Assembly (NCBI GenBank): GCA_030432695.1 | Contig: JAUILN010000008.1 | Coordinates: 62,001-126,000, forward strand | DNA length: 64,000 nucleotides | Reading direction: 5' to 3' | From: a bacterium | GTDB lineage: Bacteria > Planctomycetota > UBA1135 > UBA2386 | Shown here: in pieces, positions 25,322 through 33,774 of the stretch | Layout of the letters: every line of letters starts with the position of its first letter | How positions within the stretch are numbered: the first letter of the stretch is position 1 | Notes under the pieces: model-generated | The model's database searches: none | Told to the model about the DNA's origin: nothing | Seen by the model: the letters and a program-made list of their open reading frames with translations, nothing else | Position numbers and translations under genes: made by a program

Positions 25322-26284
25322 ATGACCCACCCCCCGTCTCGATCGTTCCTGCTCCCCCTCGCCCTCGCCACCACGATCCTCGCCGCCACCGCCGCGGCGC
25401 AACGCGGCGAGCCCAGCCTCCGGCATACCAAGCTGACCGTGTCGATGGACCACGGCATGCCGCCGGTCGCCGGCCACTCGCTCGACGAGCTGCCGGTCGG
25501 CCAGACCTGGCGCCTGGGCAGCAACACCGCCTCGACGCTCACCAACGAGCTGCCGATCGTCTCGGGCGACGTCGTGGTGGCGCCGGGCCACTATCGGGTC
25601 AATCTGCTGCGCAGCGGCGAGAAGGCCTTCGCCTTCCAGGTCGACCACGCCGCGGCGGGCACCGGCACGGGCACCGACGCAGCCCGCCTGATCGCCGGCT
25701 GGACCGAAGCCAACAAGCCCAACAAGAAGCTCGAGATCGAGTTCGTGCAGAACTCGAAGAAGGGGCCGAAGGCCGAAGGCGCCGATCCCGACGAGCCCGA
25801 ACTCGCCCGCTTCGTCGGCGTGATCCGCTTCGGCGACAACCGCGTCGACGTGCCGTTCCGGGTGGTCGGCGCCGGCAAGGCCCTACGGGTCGGCAACCAC
25901 GAGCTCCGCCCCTTCCAGTGGCCCACCTCACTGGCGAGCGCCGACCGCCCGTTGGTCCTCGCGACCCTGGTGCCGCGCCGCGATCCCGGCGACGACGCGC
26001 CCGCGTTCCACAACGTGGTGCTGGTCGGTGACCGGGTGAAGCTGGTCCCGGCGCCGCGCGCGCCAACCGAGCAGTTCGGCTTCGGAGCCTTCGAGGCCTG
26101 GGACGGCGCGTGGGCCAGCGACGCCGAGGTGCAGTGGGGCGAGCCGAAGGACGAGGCCGCCTCCACGAGCACCGTCACCGAGGCCGAGTTCGACAAGAAG
26201 GCCGGGGAGCTGGTGTTGAGCTTCGTCGTCGGCGACCGCATCGGCGGCGCGAACATCACGCTGCCGGTCGGCCCGAAGGGCTGA
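25322..26284 (+). CDS. DUF2911-like secreted protein
   Basis: 320 residues with signal peptide (MTHPPSRSFLLPLALATTIL). The central part GQTWRLGSNTASTLTNELP with VVAPGHYRVNLLRSGEKAF (about 60-100) matches DUF2911, a small beta-domain usually reading GKVWRxGANE...L.AGKYSLF. The second half (about 150-300) is a further beta-rich region (ARFVGVIRFGDNRVDVPF, LVLSFVVGDRIGGANI) that I cannot assign. It lies alone on the plus strand, between DUF1552 and DUF1592 genes read the other way, only 24 bp from the stop of the latter. Confidence 0.72.
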   Translation: MTHPPSRSFLLPLALATTILAATAAAQRGEPSLRHTKLTVSMDHGMPPVAGHSLDELPVGQTWRLGSNTASTLTNELPIVSGDVVVAPGHYRVNLLRSGEKAFAFQVDHAAAGTGTGTDAARLIAGWTEANKPNKKLEIEFVQNSKKGPKAEGADPDEPELARFVGVIRFGDNRVDVPFRVVGAGKALRVGNHELRPFQWPTSLASADRPLVLATLVPRRDPGDDAPAFHNVVLVGDRVKLVPAPRAPTEQFGFGAFEAWDGAWASDAEVQWGEPKDEAASTSTVTEAEFDKKAGELVLSFVVGDRIGGANITLPVGPKG

Positions 26285-26308
26285 TCGCGGAACCGACCAC
26301 CGGGCAGA

Positions 26309-29300
26309 TCAGCGGCCCACGAACGCCTCGCTGGTCACCAGCGAGCGCACGATCGCGCGGGCCCGGTAGCCGGCGATCCGCGCGTCGCGCAGGATCGCAT
26401 CGACCCGATCCGAGTCCTGGAAGCCGAGGTCGCGGCCGAGGGCATACGCCATCAGGTGTTCGATGAACGCCCGTGCCATCGCGTCACGTCGCTCGGCGAG
26501 CAGCCAGGCCTTCAGCTCGTCGACGCCATCCAGCTCCGTGCCATCCGGCAGCACCGACGACGCGTCGACCGCCAGGCCACGACGCTCGCCCTCGAACCGC
26601 CCGACCGCGCTGAACCGCTCGAAGACGACTCCATAGGGGTCGATCTTCTTGTGGCAGTCGCGGCACGACGCCTTGTTCCGGTGCACCTCGAGCTGCTCCT
26701 TCAGGGTCAGCTTCTCGAAGCCCGGGGTCTCCGGGTCGAGGTCCGGCACGTTGGGAGGCGGCGCCGGCGGCTTCTCGCCGAGGATCTTCTCCTTCAGCCA
26801 CACCGCGCGCTTGATCGGGTGCGGCCACGTGCCATCGGAGTGGCCCGCGAGGAACGCGCCGTGCGTAAGGATCCCGCCGCGCCGCCGCCGCTGCTCGGCA
26901 TCGAGCGCGACGACGCGGAAGTCCTGCCCGACCACGCCCTCGATCCCGTAGAACTCGGCGAGGTTCTGGTTGAGCATCGCGAAGTCCGAGTCGACCAGCG
27001 CCGTCAACGGCAGGTCGTCCCGGAACACCCGCTCCAGGAACAGCAGCGTCTCGCGGCGCATGTCGCGCTTCACGAACCGCGTGAAGTCCGGGTGCTTGCC
27101 GGGGTGGATCGAGACCTGTTCGAGGCGATCGAGCCGGAGCCAGTCGTGACCGAAGGCCTCGATGAACCGGGCACTGCGCGGGTCGTCGAGCAGCCGGTCG
27201 ACCTCGGTGAGGAGGTGCTCGCCCAACACGCCGTCGTCGGCGAGCCCGCGCAGCCGGGAGTCCGGAGGACCGTTCCACAGGAAATACGACAGGCGGGTGG
27301 CGAGAGCGTGATCGCCGAGTCCGCCGCCGACCGCGTCGCCGTGGATTCCCGGCTCGGCCAGGAACAGCAGGTTCGGCGAACACAGTGCCGCGACCAGCAC
27401 CTCGCCGACCCCGTCCTCCCAGCGCGCGAAGCTGCCGCGGATCTGCTCCCAGAAGTCGACGTAGCGACCGATCTCCTCGTGCGCGACCGGCCGGCGGAAG
27501 GCCCGCGGCAGGAACCGCTCCAGCACCTGTCGGGTCCGCGAGGTCAGGTCGGCGTCGGGATCCGCGGCCGAGAAGATCCGCTGGTACGACGCCGGCGGCC
27601 ACTGCGGCTCGAACGGAGCTTCGACCTCGATCCACTCGACCAGCAGCGGCGGCCCGGTCTCGGCCCGCGACTTCACCAGGTGGTCGTTCCACAGCCCGAT
27701 CAGCGTGAAGCCCGACAGGATCTCGTCGTCGCCCGACTCCGGCTCGGGCACCGGCAGGTCCTCGAGGCGACCGTGGAACTCGAACACCTCGGCGGCACCC
27801 AGTGGCGCGGTGACGACGCGCGACGTATCGAACGTCGCATAGTCCATCCCGTCGTCGGTGCGAGTGCCGACGAACGCGCGGATCGCCGGAGCCATCGCGT
27901 CGAGCGCCCTGGTGCGCTGCTCGGCCTGGGCGAGCAGCCGGGCGACCAGCGGGTGGTCCGCACCGAGCGGAGTGACCACCAACTCGCTGAAGCCGACGAA
28001 GAACGGCCCTCCGAGCAGCACCTGGTGGCGCCCAGCGAGCAGGCCCGCGGCACCCAGCGGCGTCACCCGACGGGCCGGCTCGGTGGCCGGATCGCCGGGC
28101 GCCGGGCGGTTGTCGAGCGTCATTCCGTCGACCTTGAGCCGCACCGTCGGGTTGGCGTCGGCGGGCCGCGGCGGGTGGACGAGATCGAACTGGTAGAAGC
28201 CGTCGGCCGGGAACTCGACGACGAAGCGTGCCTGGCTGTCCTTGGGCACGTCGAGCGGCTGCAGCACGCCGTCGACCAGCTCCTGGTTGCGAAGCTGGTC
28301 GGCGCGCTCGGCCGCGAAGACCCTCGCGTCGGCCTCGACCACGGGATGCAGCTCGTCGTCGAGAGTGGTCCGCGCCACCGGCTCGTCGAGCGCCAGCAGC
28401 AGCGCCTTCTGCAGCGGCGGCACGTAGCCGCGCGAGGCTCTGACGCGCAGTGCCAGGTTGCCGTGGTCGGGGAACACGCGCTGCATCTCCAGCTTCATGT
28501 TCGGCGACGGGCCCTGCCACGACGTCGGCGCGACCTCCCGATGCGGCACCGCGGAGAACAGCATCAACCCTTCGTCGACCACCTGGAAGCGGTCCTGCTG
28601 CGAGCCACGGAAGCCGACACTGATGTGCCGTCGCAGCGCGTCGAGTCGCGCTCGCTCCTCGGGATCGTTCGGCTCGACCACGCCGCCTTCGGCGTCGAGC
28701 ACGTCGATCCGGAAGTCGTCGGTCGACAGCGGCACCGACTGGTAGCCGCCGGTCCGCGCCGCGACATGCCCTTTGCCGATCCCCCGACCGAACACCACCC
28801 GATAGCGCTTCGCGGCGGGCCGCTCGGCAGGCCCGATCGCGTCCGCGACCGCCTGCCGGGCCAGTGCCTCCCAGGTCTCGATGTGCAGCTGCGATGCACC
28901 GAGCGACGCACCGGCATTGGTGAATCCCGTCTTCGACTTGGCGTCCGCCGGCAGGAGTCGGCCGTAGTCGACCGGCACTCCGAGCAGCTCCTGCAGGGTG
29001 TTGGTGTACTGCGCGCGAGTGAGCCGCCGGATCACCGCCACCGGCTCCTCACGCCGCGCGGCAGCCGCCCGGGCCAGCTCGACCTCGAGCCATCCGACCA
29101 CCGCCCGCCGCTCCTCGTCGGTGAACTGCGGCTCGTCCTCGGGCGGCATCTCGGCACCGTGGATCATGTCGAGGACGTAGTCCCAGTCCTCGGCGTCGCC
29201 GCCCTCGACCAGATCCGGGTCGAGCCGGTCGAGCCGGAAGCCGCCCTTCTGCTTCTCCTCGCCGTGACAGCGGAAGCAGCGCTCGGCCAGCAACGGACGG

Positions 29301-29431
29301 ATGGAGTCGCGGTAGTCGAGCACCCCCTCGGACTGCGCTCCGCACCGCGGGCTCAGGGTGACGGCGAGGAGCAGCAGGGCGGCCGGGCGGAGGGCGTGCG
29401 TCACGATCGTCGGGTTGCGGAACTCGGACAT
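26309..29431 (-). CDS. DUF1592/DUF1588/DUF1585 cytochrome c-type large protein
   Basis: 1040 residues from the ATG at 29431. Signal segment THALRPAALLLLAVTL. A cytochrome-like c-type heme site RCFRCHGEEKQKGGFRL sits near residue 50. Domains in order follow the planctomycete set: PSCyt1/DUF1587 (VIRRLTRAQYTNTLQELLG), a central carbohydrate-binding-like beta region (about 430-520), DUF1595, DUF1592 (ALATRLSYFLWNGPPDSRL), DUF1588 (RRGGILTHGAFLAGHSDGTW), with a further heme-like NKASCRDCHKKIDPYG, and C-terminal DUF1585. Periplasmic and presumably redox-active; it works with DUF1552 partners in an unknown reaction. The two CxxCH motifs are intact. A 74-bp gap separates it from the hybrid kinase gene upstream on the same strand. 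Confidence 0.93.
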   Translation of the reverse strand: MSEFRNPTIVTHALRPAALLLLAVTLSPRCGAQSEGVLDYRDSIRPLLAERCFRCHGEEKQKGGFRLDRLDPDLVEGGDAEDWDYVLDMIHGAEMPPEDEPQFTDEERRAVVGWLEVELARAAAARREEPVAVIRRLTRAQYTNTLQELLGVPVDYGRLLPADAKSKTGFTNAGASLGASQLHIETWEALARQAVADAIGPAERPAAKRYRVVFGRGIGKGHVAARTGGYQSVPLSTDDFRIDVLDAEGGVVEPNDPEERARLDALRRHISVGFRGSQQDRFQVVDEGLMLFSAVPHREVAPTSWQGPSPNMKLEMQRVFPDHGNLALRVRASRGYVPPLQKALLLALDEPVARTTLDDELHPVVEADARVFAAERADQLRNQELVDGVLQPLDVPKDSQARFVVEFPADGFYQFDLVHPPRPADANPTVRLKVDGMTLDNRPAPGDPATEPARRVTPLGAAGLLAGRHQVLLGGPFFVGFSELVVTPLGADHPLVARLLAQAEQRTRALDAMAPAIRAFVGTRTDDGMDYATFDTSRVVTAPLGAAEVFEFHGRLEDLPVPEPESGDDEILSGFTLIGLWNDHLVKSRAETGPPLLVEWIEVEAPFEPQWPPASYQRIFSAADPDADLTSRTRQVLERFLPRAFRRPVAHEEIGRYVDFWEQIRGSFARWEDGVGEVLVAALCSPNLLFLAEPGIHGDAVGGGLGDHALATRLSYFLWNGPPDSRLRGLADDGVLGEHLLTEVDRLLDDPRSARFIEAFGHDWLRLDRLEQVSIHPGKHPDFTRFVKRDMRRETLLFLERVFRDDLPLTALVDSDFAMLNQNLAEFYGIEGVVGQDFRVVALDAEQRRRRGGILTHGAFLAGHSDGTWPHPIKRAVWLKEKILGEKPPAPPPNVPDLDPETPGFEKLTLKEQLEVHRNKASCRDCHKKIDPYGVVFERFSAVGRFEGERRGLAVDASSVLPDGTELDGVDELKAWLLAERRDAMARAFIEHLMAYALGRDLGFQDSDRVDAILRDARIAGYRARAIVRSLVTSEAFVGR

Positions 29432-29505
29432 GGTCGGGGTTCGGGCATGCGGCCCGAACCCCATTGAAGGAGGAGAGGCGCGGCCCGACAACCGACCTGC
29501 CCGGT

Positions 29506-32500
29506 TCACGTCGAGGACCGCGCGTCGACCGCCCGCCGCAGCTCGCCGACCAGGTCGGCCCGAGCGAACGGTTTGGCGACGAAGCCCGCCGCCACCGCGC
29601 GGTCGGTGTCGTCGAAGGCGTCCTCGTCCTGGTAGCCGCTGGTGACCACCACCGGCAGCTCGGGACGCAGCTCGCGGCAACGGTGCAGGACGGCACGGCC
29701 GTCGGGCATCGGCATCGTCCAGTCGAGCAACACCACGTCGAACGGGTACCCGCCAGCCAGCTGCTCGAGTGCTGCCGATCCGCCGCCCACGGCAGTGACC
29801 TCACAGCCGAGGCGCTGCAGCAGCCGCGCAGTGGAACGCAGGACCACGTCCTCGTCGTCGACCACCAGGACGCGCGCCCGGAACTCGACGTCCGGCGCCG
29901 CCGGAACCGCCTTCCGCGGGCCCTCGCCGGACTGCCTCGCGCCGGCGGCGATCCGCGGCAGCCACACAGTGATGCGCGTGCCCTGTCCGCGCTCCGACCA
30001 CACCCTGATCCCGCCGTCGTGCGACCGCACGATGCCGAGCACGGTGGACATGCCGAGTCCGCGGCCGGTGAACTTGCTCGAGTAGAAGGGATCGAACATC
30101 CGCAGCTGCTCCGACGCCGCCATCCCGCAGCCGTCGTCGATCACGGTGCAACGCACGTAGCGGCCGGCCGGCAGCTCCTCGCCGAGCGCCACGTCGACCG
30201 GCGCCACGAGGTCTTCGCCACACACCCAGACCACCACCTTCCCCACCGATTCGCCGATCGCCTCGGCGGCGTTGGTGAGCAGGTTCAGCAGCACCTGCCG
30301 CAGCTGTGCGCCGTCGCCGCGGAGCCATCGGTCGCCCTCGTCGACGCGGAGTTCGAACGCGATGTCCTTGGACGCCGAGGCGCGGACCAGCCCGAGGATC
30401 TCGCCGGCCAACTCGCCCAGATCGAGGACCTCGGTGCGCGGCACCCGACAACCCGCGTAGGTCAGGAGCTGGTGACAGAGATCACCCGCACGGTGCGCCG
30501 CCAGGTCGATCGAGCGAGCGGCCTCCTCCAGTTCGGGGTCGCCGGTATCCGTCGCCCGCCCTTCGACGATGCCCGCCCCGCCGCGCACCACCGTCAGCAG
30601 GTTGTTGAAGTCGTGCGCGAGCCCACCGGCCAGCACGCCGAGACTCTCCAGTCGCTGGCTGGCCTGCATCTGCTCGGCGATCCGCTGCCGCTCCTCCTCC
30701 GCCGCGAGTCGGGCGGTCTCGTCGACGATCGTCAGGAGCTGACGGCGGGTCCCCGATTCCGGACCCGGCACGGACGAGCAGGCGAAGCGCACCTGGATCG
30801 ACGTGCCGTCGAGGCGCCGCAGCACCGAGTGCTCCTCGAAGATCCGCGCGCCCGAACGCAGCGCCGCGAGTTTGCGGACGAACAGCGGAATCGCCTCCGG
30901 ACCGGCCAGCTCCCCGATCCGGAGGATCAGCTCCGGAGCATTCGAAGCCCCGAACAACTCGACCGCCGCGCGGTTCACGGCGCGCACCCGGATCAATCCG
31001 AGCAGCTCGTTGCGCAGCGGCTCGTCGGTATCGAGCAGCTCGATCAGCTCGTCGGGATCCTGCAGACCGAGTTCCTGGAGCCGCTGTTCGACCCGGCTGA
31101 CGTCCTCGTCGATCATCGCGACCGGCGACGCGTCGAACGTGGCGCGCGCCCAGCTCGCCGATCGCTGCGCGCCGTCGCGCTCGGCCTCCACGGTGCGCAG
31201 CTGGCGCGCGACCTCGGCTTCGAGTTCGCGGTTGCGGTTGCGTAGCCAACGCGAGCGGAGCGACACGCCCGCAAGGCCGAGCATCACCAGTGCAACTGCC
31301 AGCAGGACGTGGAACAAGTCGGTTCGCCACCACGGCGCGCACACCTCGAACCGCCACTCCAACGTCTCGACCTCGGCCCGACGCGGCGTGCGTGCCTCGA
31401 TGTCGAACACGTAGCTGCCGGCAGCCAACGGTCCGAACTCGACCCGGCCCTCGCGGCTCCAACTCCCCCACGCCGGAACCGCGTCCGCTACGGCATCGGC
31501 TGCTCGCAGTCGGCAGCGGAAGGTGGTGGGACCCGCGGCGTCGACGAGGTCGATCGCGAGACGACCCCGTACCGACTCGTCGGTTGGCAACTCGACTGGC
31601 AACTCGTCTGGCATCGGATCGCCGGACGCTCGATCCAGGATCAACGAGAGCTGCACGGCTCCCGAGCGGAACTGCGGCGCGGCGTCGTGCACGGCGAGCA
31701 GACGGTCCCGTCCCCCGACCCAGAGCCGGGTCGGGTCTTCGGCGAGTGCGAACAAGGTCACGCGGTCATCCAGCAGGCCACCGACGGCTGCGATCCACTC
31801 GTGGGTGCCGGTCTGGGCGTCACATCGGAACAGCGAGCGACCGTCGCTGAGCCAGATCCGCGCGGCACTCGGCGCAGCGAGGTCACTGAGCGATCCGAGC
31901 AGGTCGGGCAGTTCCAGACCGGCCATCGGTCGGAGTCGGATTCCCCCGCCGTCGCTCACCGCGGGTTCGAAGACCCCGCCCGCGACCAGCAGGAGCGCGC
32001 GCCGACCAGGTCCCGACCGCAGCATCCCGATCCCGGGCGACAGCTGCTCGCGGGCCAACACCTCGGCGGTGTCGGGTGACTGCGAAGGGACCCGGGCCAG
32101 GACCAGCCGACCGTCCTGCGCGAGCGACCAGACCTCGTCGGATTCCGGGCCGGGAACCAGCCAACCCACGGCGTCGCCGAGAGCGGGAACCGGCACCGGG
32201 GTGGTGCGCGCCGCGGAGTCGGCCGGGTCGTCGACGCGCAGGCTCCATACGCCGCCCCGGCCCCCCGCCAGCACCGAGCCATCCGAACGCGCCAGCAGGC
32301 AGGCGACGTCGAGATCGCACAGAGGTTCTGCGGCGGCGCCGCCGTCGACGACTGCCAGGCTCGATGCCGTGGCAGCCACCAGCCGACGACCGGGAGTCAC
32401 TGCCAGGGCCCAACCGGAGTCCAGACCCTCGATCGACTCGAAGCGGACTCGGCCGGGAGCACCGGCACCGCCGTCCGCGACCGATCGATAGACGCCGGAG

Positions 32501-33618
32501 GGAGTCCCCACGAACAACCTGCCGTCGAGCATCGTGCAGGCCAGCGGCGCGCCCGCCAGTCCGTCGGCGCGCCCGTACCGCTCGACTCCGGCCTCCAGGT
32601 CGACCACCGCGATTCCGCGCGTCGTGCCGACCCAGACCTCGTGGTCGCGACGACGAGTGACCGCGGTCACGTGGGCGGCAGGAAGCCCATCCCGCTCACC
32701 GACCGCGCGAAGCAGCCGCCCCTCGGCGTCGAGTTCCAACAACCCACCGCGGACCGTCGCCGCCAACCAGCCGGACTCCCGGTTCTGGGCGAGACCGGTG
32801 AGCATGTCGTCGGCGCCGGGAAGCGGCACGCGAAACGCCCGCTCGACTTCGCCCTCCGCGAATCGAAGCACCGAACCGTCGCGGTGGGCGAGCAGGACCT
32901 GCGAGTCGGCCGAACGGTCGCGCACCGCGACCAGGCAACTGGGCGAGAGCGTCGCGACGACCTCGGAGCCGGCGAGCACGCGAGGCCTCTCGTCGCCGGC
33001 CCCGAACGTGATCAGACCGACCCCGCCCTGCCAGACGACTGGCCGGTCGTCCACCACGGCGGCGGCCCCGAAGACCTGCTCGTGCGAACCCTCCACCACC
33101 TGCCAGCGCTCGCCTTCACGCAGCACGTGGATGCACGTCGGCGAGACGAACGCCACGGTGTTGCCGTACGCGAGGATCCGCTGGCAGTCGATGACACGAC
33201 CGGGACCGAGACCTGGCTCGCCGGCGAGGTCGATGCAGCGCACCGTCCCGCCTCGCTCCTCGATGCGCGCCAGCCGACCGAAGCCCGCGGCGAAGACCCG
33301 GCCATCCGGCGTCGCGGCGACGCAACTCCACGGTGAACCACCGCCGACCGCGTCGGACCCGTCGACCGGGTGGTAGCCGACGCCGTCGTGGAACACCAGC
33401 GCAGGCAAGGTCGAGGCGACGAACATCCGACCACTGCCGGACTGCGCCAGGCTCCAGACCTCCTGCGGATCGATGTCTCCACCCGGTGCCAACCGGCGCA
33501 CCGGCGGCGCACCGACCGGACCCGGTGCAAGGGGGGCCTGCGGCTGCGCGGACGCACCCCACGCGCAGAGCAGCCAGACGACGAGAGCGAGCGACCGAGG
33601 CATGCCGCGGGCGATCAT
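29506..33618 (-). CDS. Hybrid two-component sensor kinase with periplasmic propellers
   Basis: 1370 residues from the ATG at 33618 (an in-frame ATG at 33603 is equally possible). Signal peptide, then about 750 residues of Reg_prop-type two-component propeller blades (DHEVWVGTTRGIAVVDLEAG, GRLFVGTPSGVYRS, DEVWSLAQDGRLVLA) and a Y_Y_Y-like domain (FGPLAAGSYVFDIEARTP). One membrane helix lies at about 770-790, then a PAS-like domain (about 825-960), a HisKA region with GLAHDFNNLLT (His about 1001), HATPase (DDGCGM, GRGLGMSTVLG) and a C-terminal receiver (VVDDED, VVLLDWTMP with Asp about 1298, KPF). It resembles hybrid sensors for extracellular glycans but lacks the AraC-type output domain, so a separate regulator or phosphotransfer protein must act downstream. 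The ligand is unknown. Confidence 0.92.
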   Translation of the reverse strand: MIARGMPRSLALVVWLLCAWGASAQPQAPLAPGPVGAPPVRRLAPGGDIDPQEVWSLAQSGSGRMFVASTLPALVFHDGVGYHPVDGSDAVGGGSPWSCVAATPDGRVFAAGFGRLARIEERGGTVRCIDLAGEPGLGPGRVIDCQRILAYGNTVAFVSPTCIHVLREGERWQVVEGSHEQVFGAAAVVDDRPVVWQGGVGLITFGAGDERPRVLAGSEVVATLSPSCLVAVRDRSADSQVLLAHRDGSVLRFAEGEVERAFRVPLPGADDMLTGLAQNRESGWLAATVRGGLLELDAEGRLLRAVGERDGLPAAHVTAVTRRRDHEVWVGTTRGIAVVDLEAGVERYGRADGLAGAPLACTMLDGRLFVGTPSGVYRSVADGGAGAPGRVRFESIEGLDSGWALAVTPGRRLVAATASSLAVVDGGAAAEPLCDLDVACLLARSDGSVLAGGRGGVWSLRVDDPADSAARTTPVPVPALGDAVGWLVPGPESDEVWSLAQDGRLVLARVPSQSPDTAEVLAREQLSPGIGMLRSGPGRRALLLVAGGVFEPAVSDGGGIRLRPMAGLELPDLLGSLSDLAAPSAARIWLSDGRSLFRCDAQTGTHEWIAAVGGLLDDRVTLFALAEDPTRLWVGGRDRLLAVHDAAPQFRSGAVQLSLILDRASGDPMPDELPVELPTDESVRGRLAIDLVDAAGPTTFRCRLRAADAVADAVPAWGSWSREGRVEFGPLAAGSYVFDIEARTPRRAEVETLEWRFEVCAPWWRTDLFHVLLAVALVMLGLAGVSLRSRWLRNRNRELEAEVARQLRTVEAERDGAQRSASWARATFDASPVAMIDEDVSRVEQRLQELGLQDPDELIELLDTDEPLRNELLGLIRVRAVNRAAVELFGASNAPELILRIGELAGPEAIPLFVRKLAALRSGARIFEEHSVLRRLDGTSIQVRFACSSVPGPESGTRRQLLTIVDETARLAAEEERQRIAEQMQASQRLESLGVLAGGLAHDFNNLLTVVRGGAGIVEGRATDTGDPELEEAARSIDLAAHRAGDLCHQLLTYAGCRVPRTEVLDLGELAGEILGLVRASASKDIAFELRVDEGDRWLRGDGAQLRQVLLNLLTNAAEAIGESVGKVVVWVCGEDLVAPVDVALGEELPAGRYVRCTVIDDGCGMAASEQLRMFDPFYSSKFTGRGLGMSTVLGIVRSHDGGIRVWSERGQGTRITVWLPRIAAGARQSGEGPRKAVPAAPDVEFRARVLVVDDEDVVLRSTARLLQRLGCEVTAVGGGSAALEQLAGGYPFDVVLLDWTMPMPDGRAVLHRCRELRPELPVVVTSGYQDEDAFDDTDRAVAAGFVAKPFARADLVGELRRAVDARSST

Positions 33619-33774
33619 GCCGCGGCGATCGGAACACTCCAAAGCCACGCCAGCCGACTCAGCAGCGCCGCAACGGCAGCACCAGATGGGACATCTGTAC
33701 TCCGAGGGGAACCATGGGGCTTTCCCTGGCGCGGAAGTCGGCGTCCAATCGCCGTCCCCAAGGGGGTTCTTTCC

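Noticed and set aside
26456..29467. Thousand-codon plus-strand frame opposite the DUF1592 gene
   Set aside because: Low-complexity Arg/Val/Asp protein with no start signal; the minus strand has intact heme and DUF motifs.
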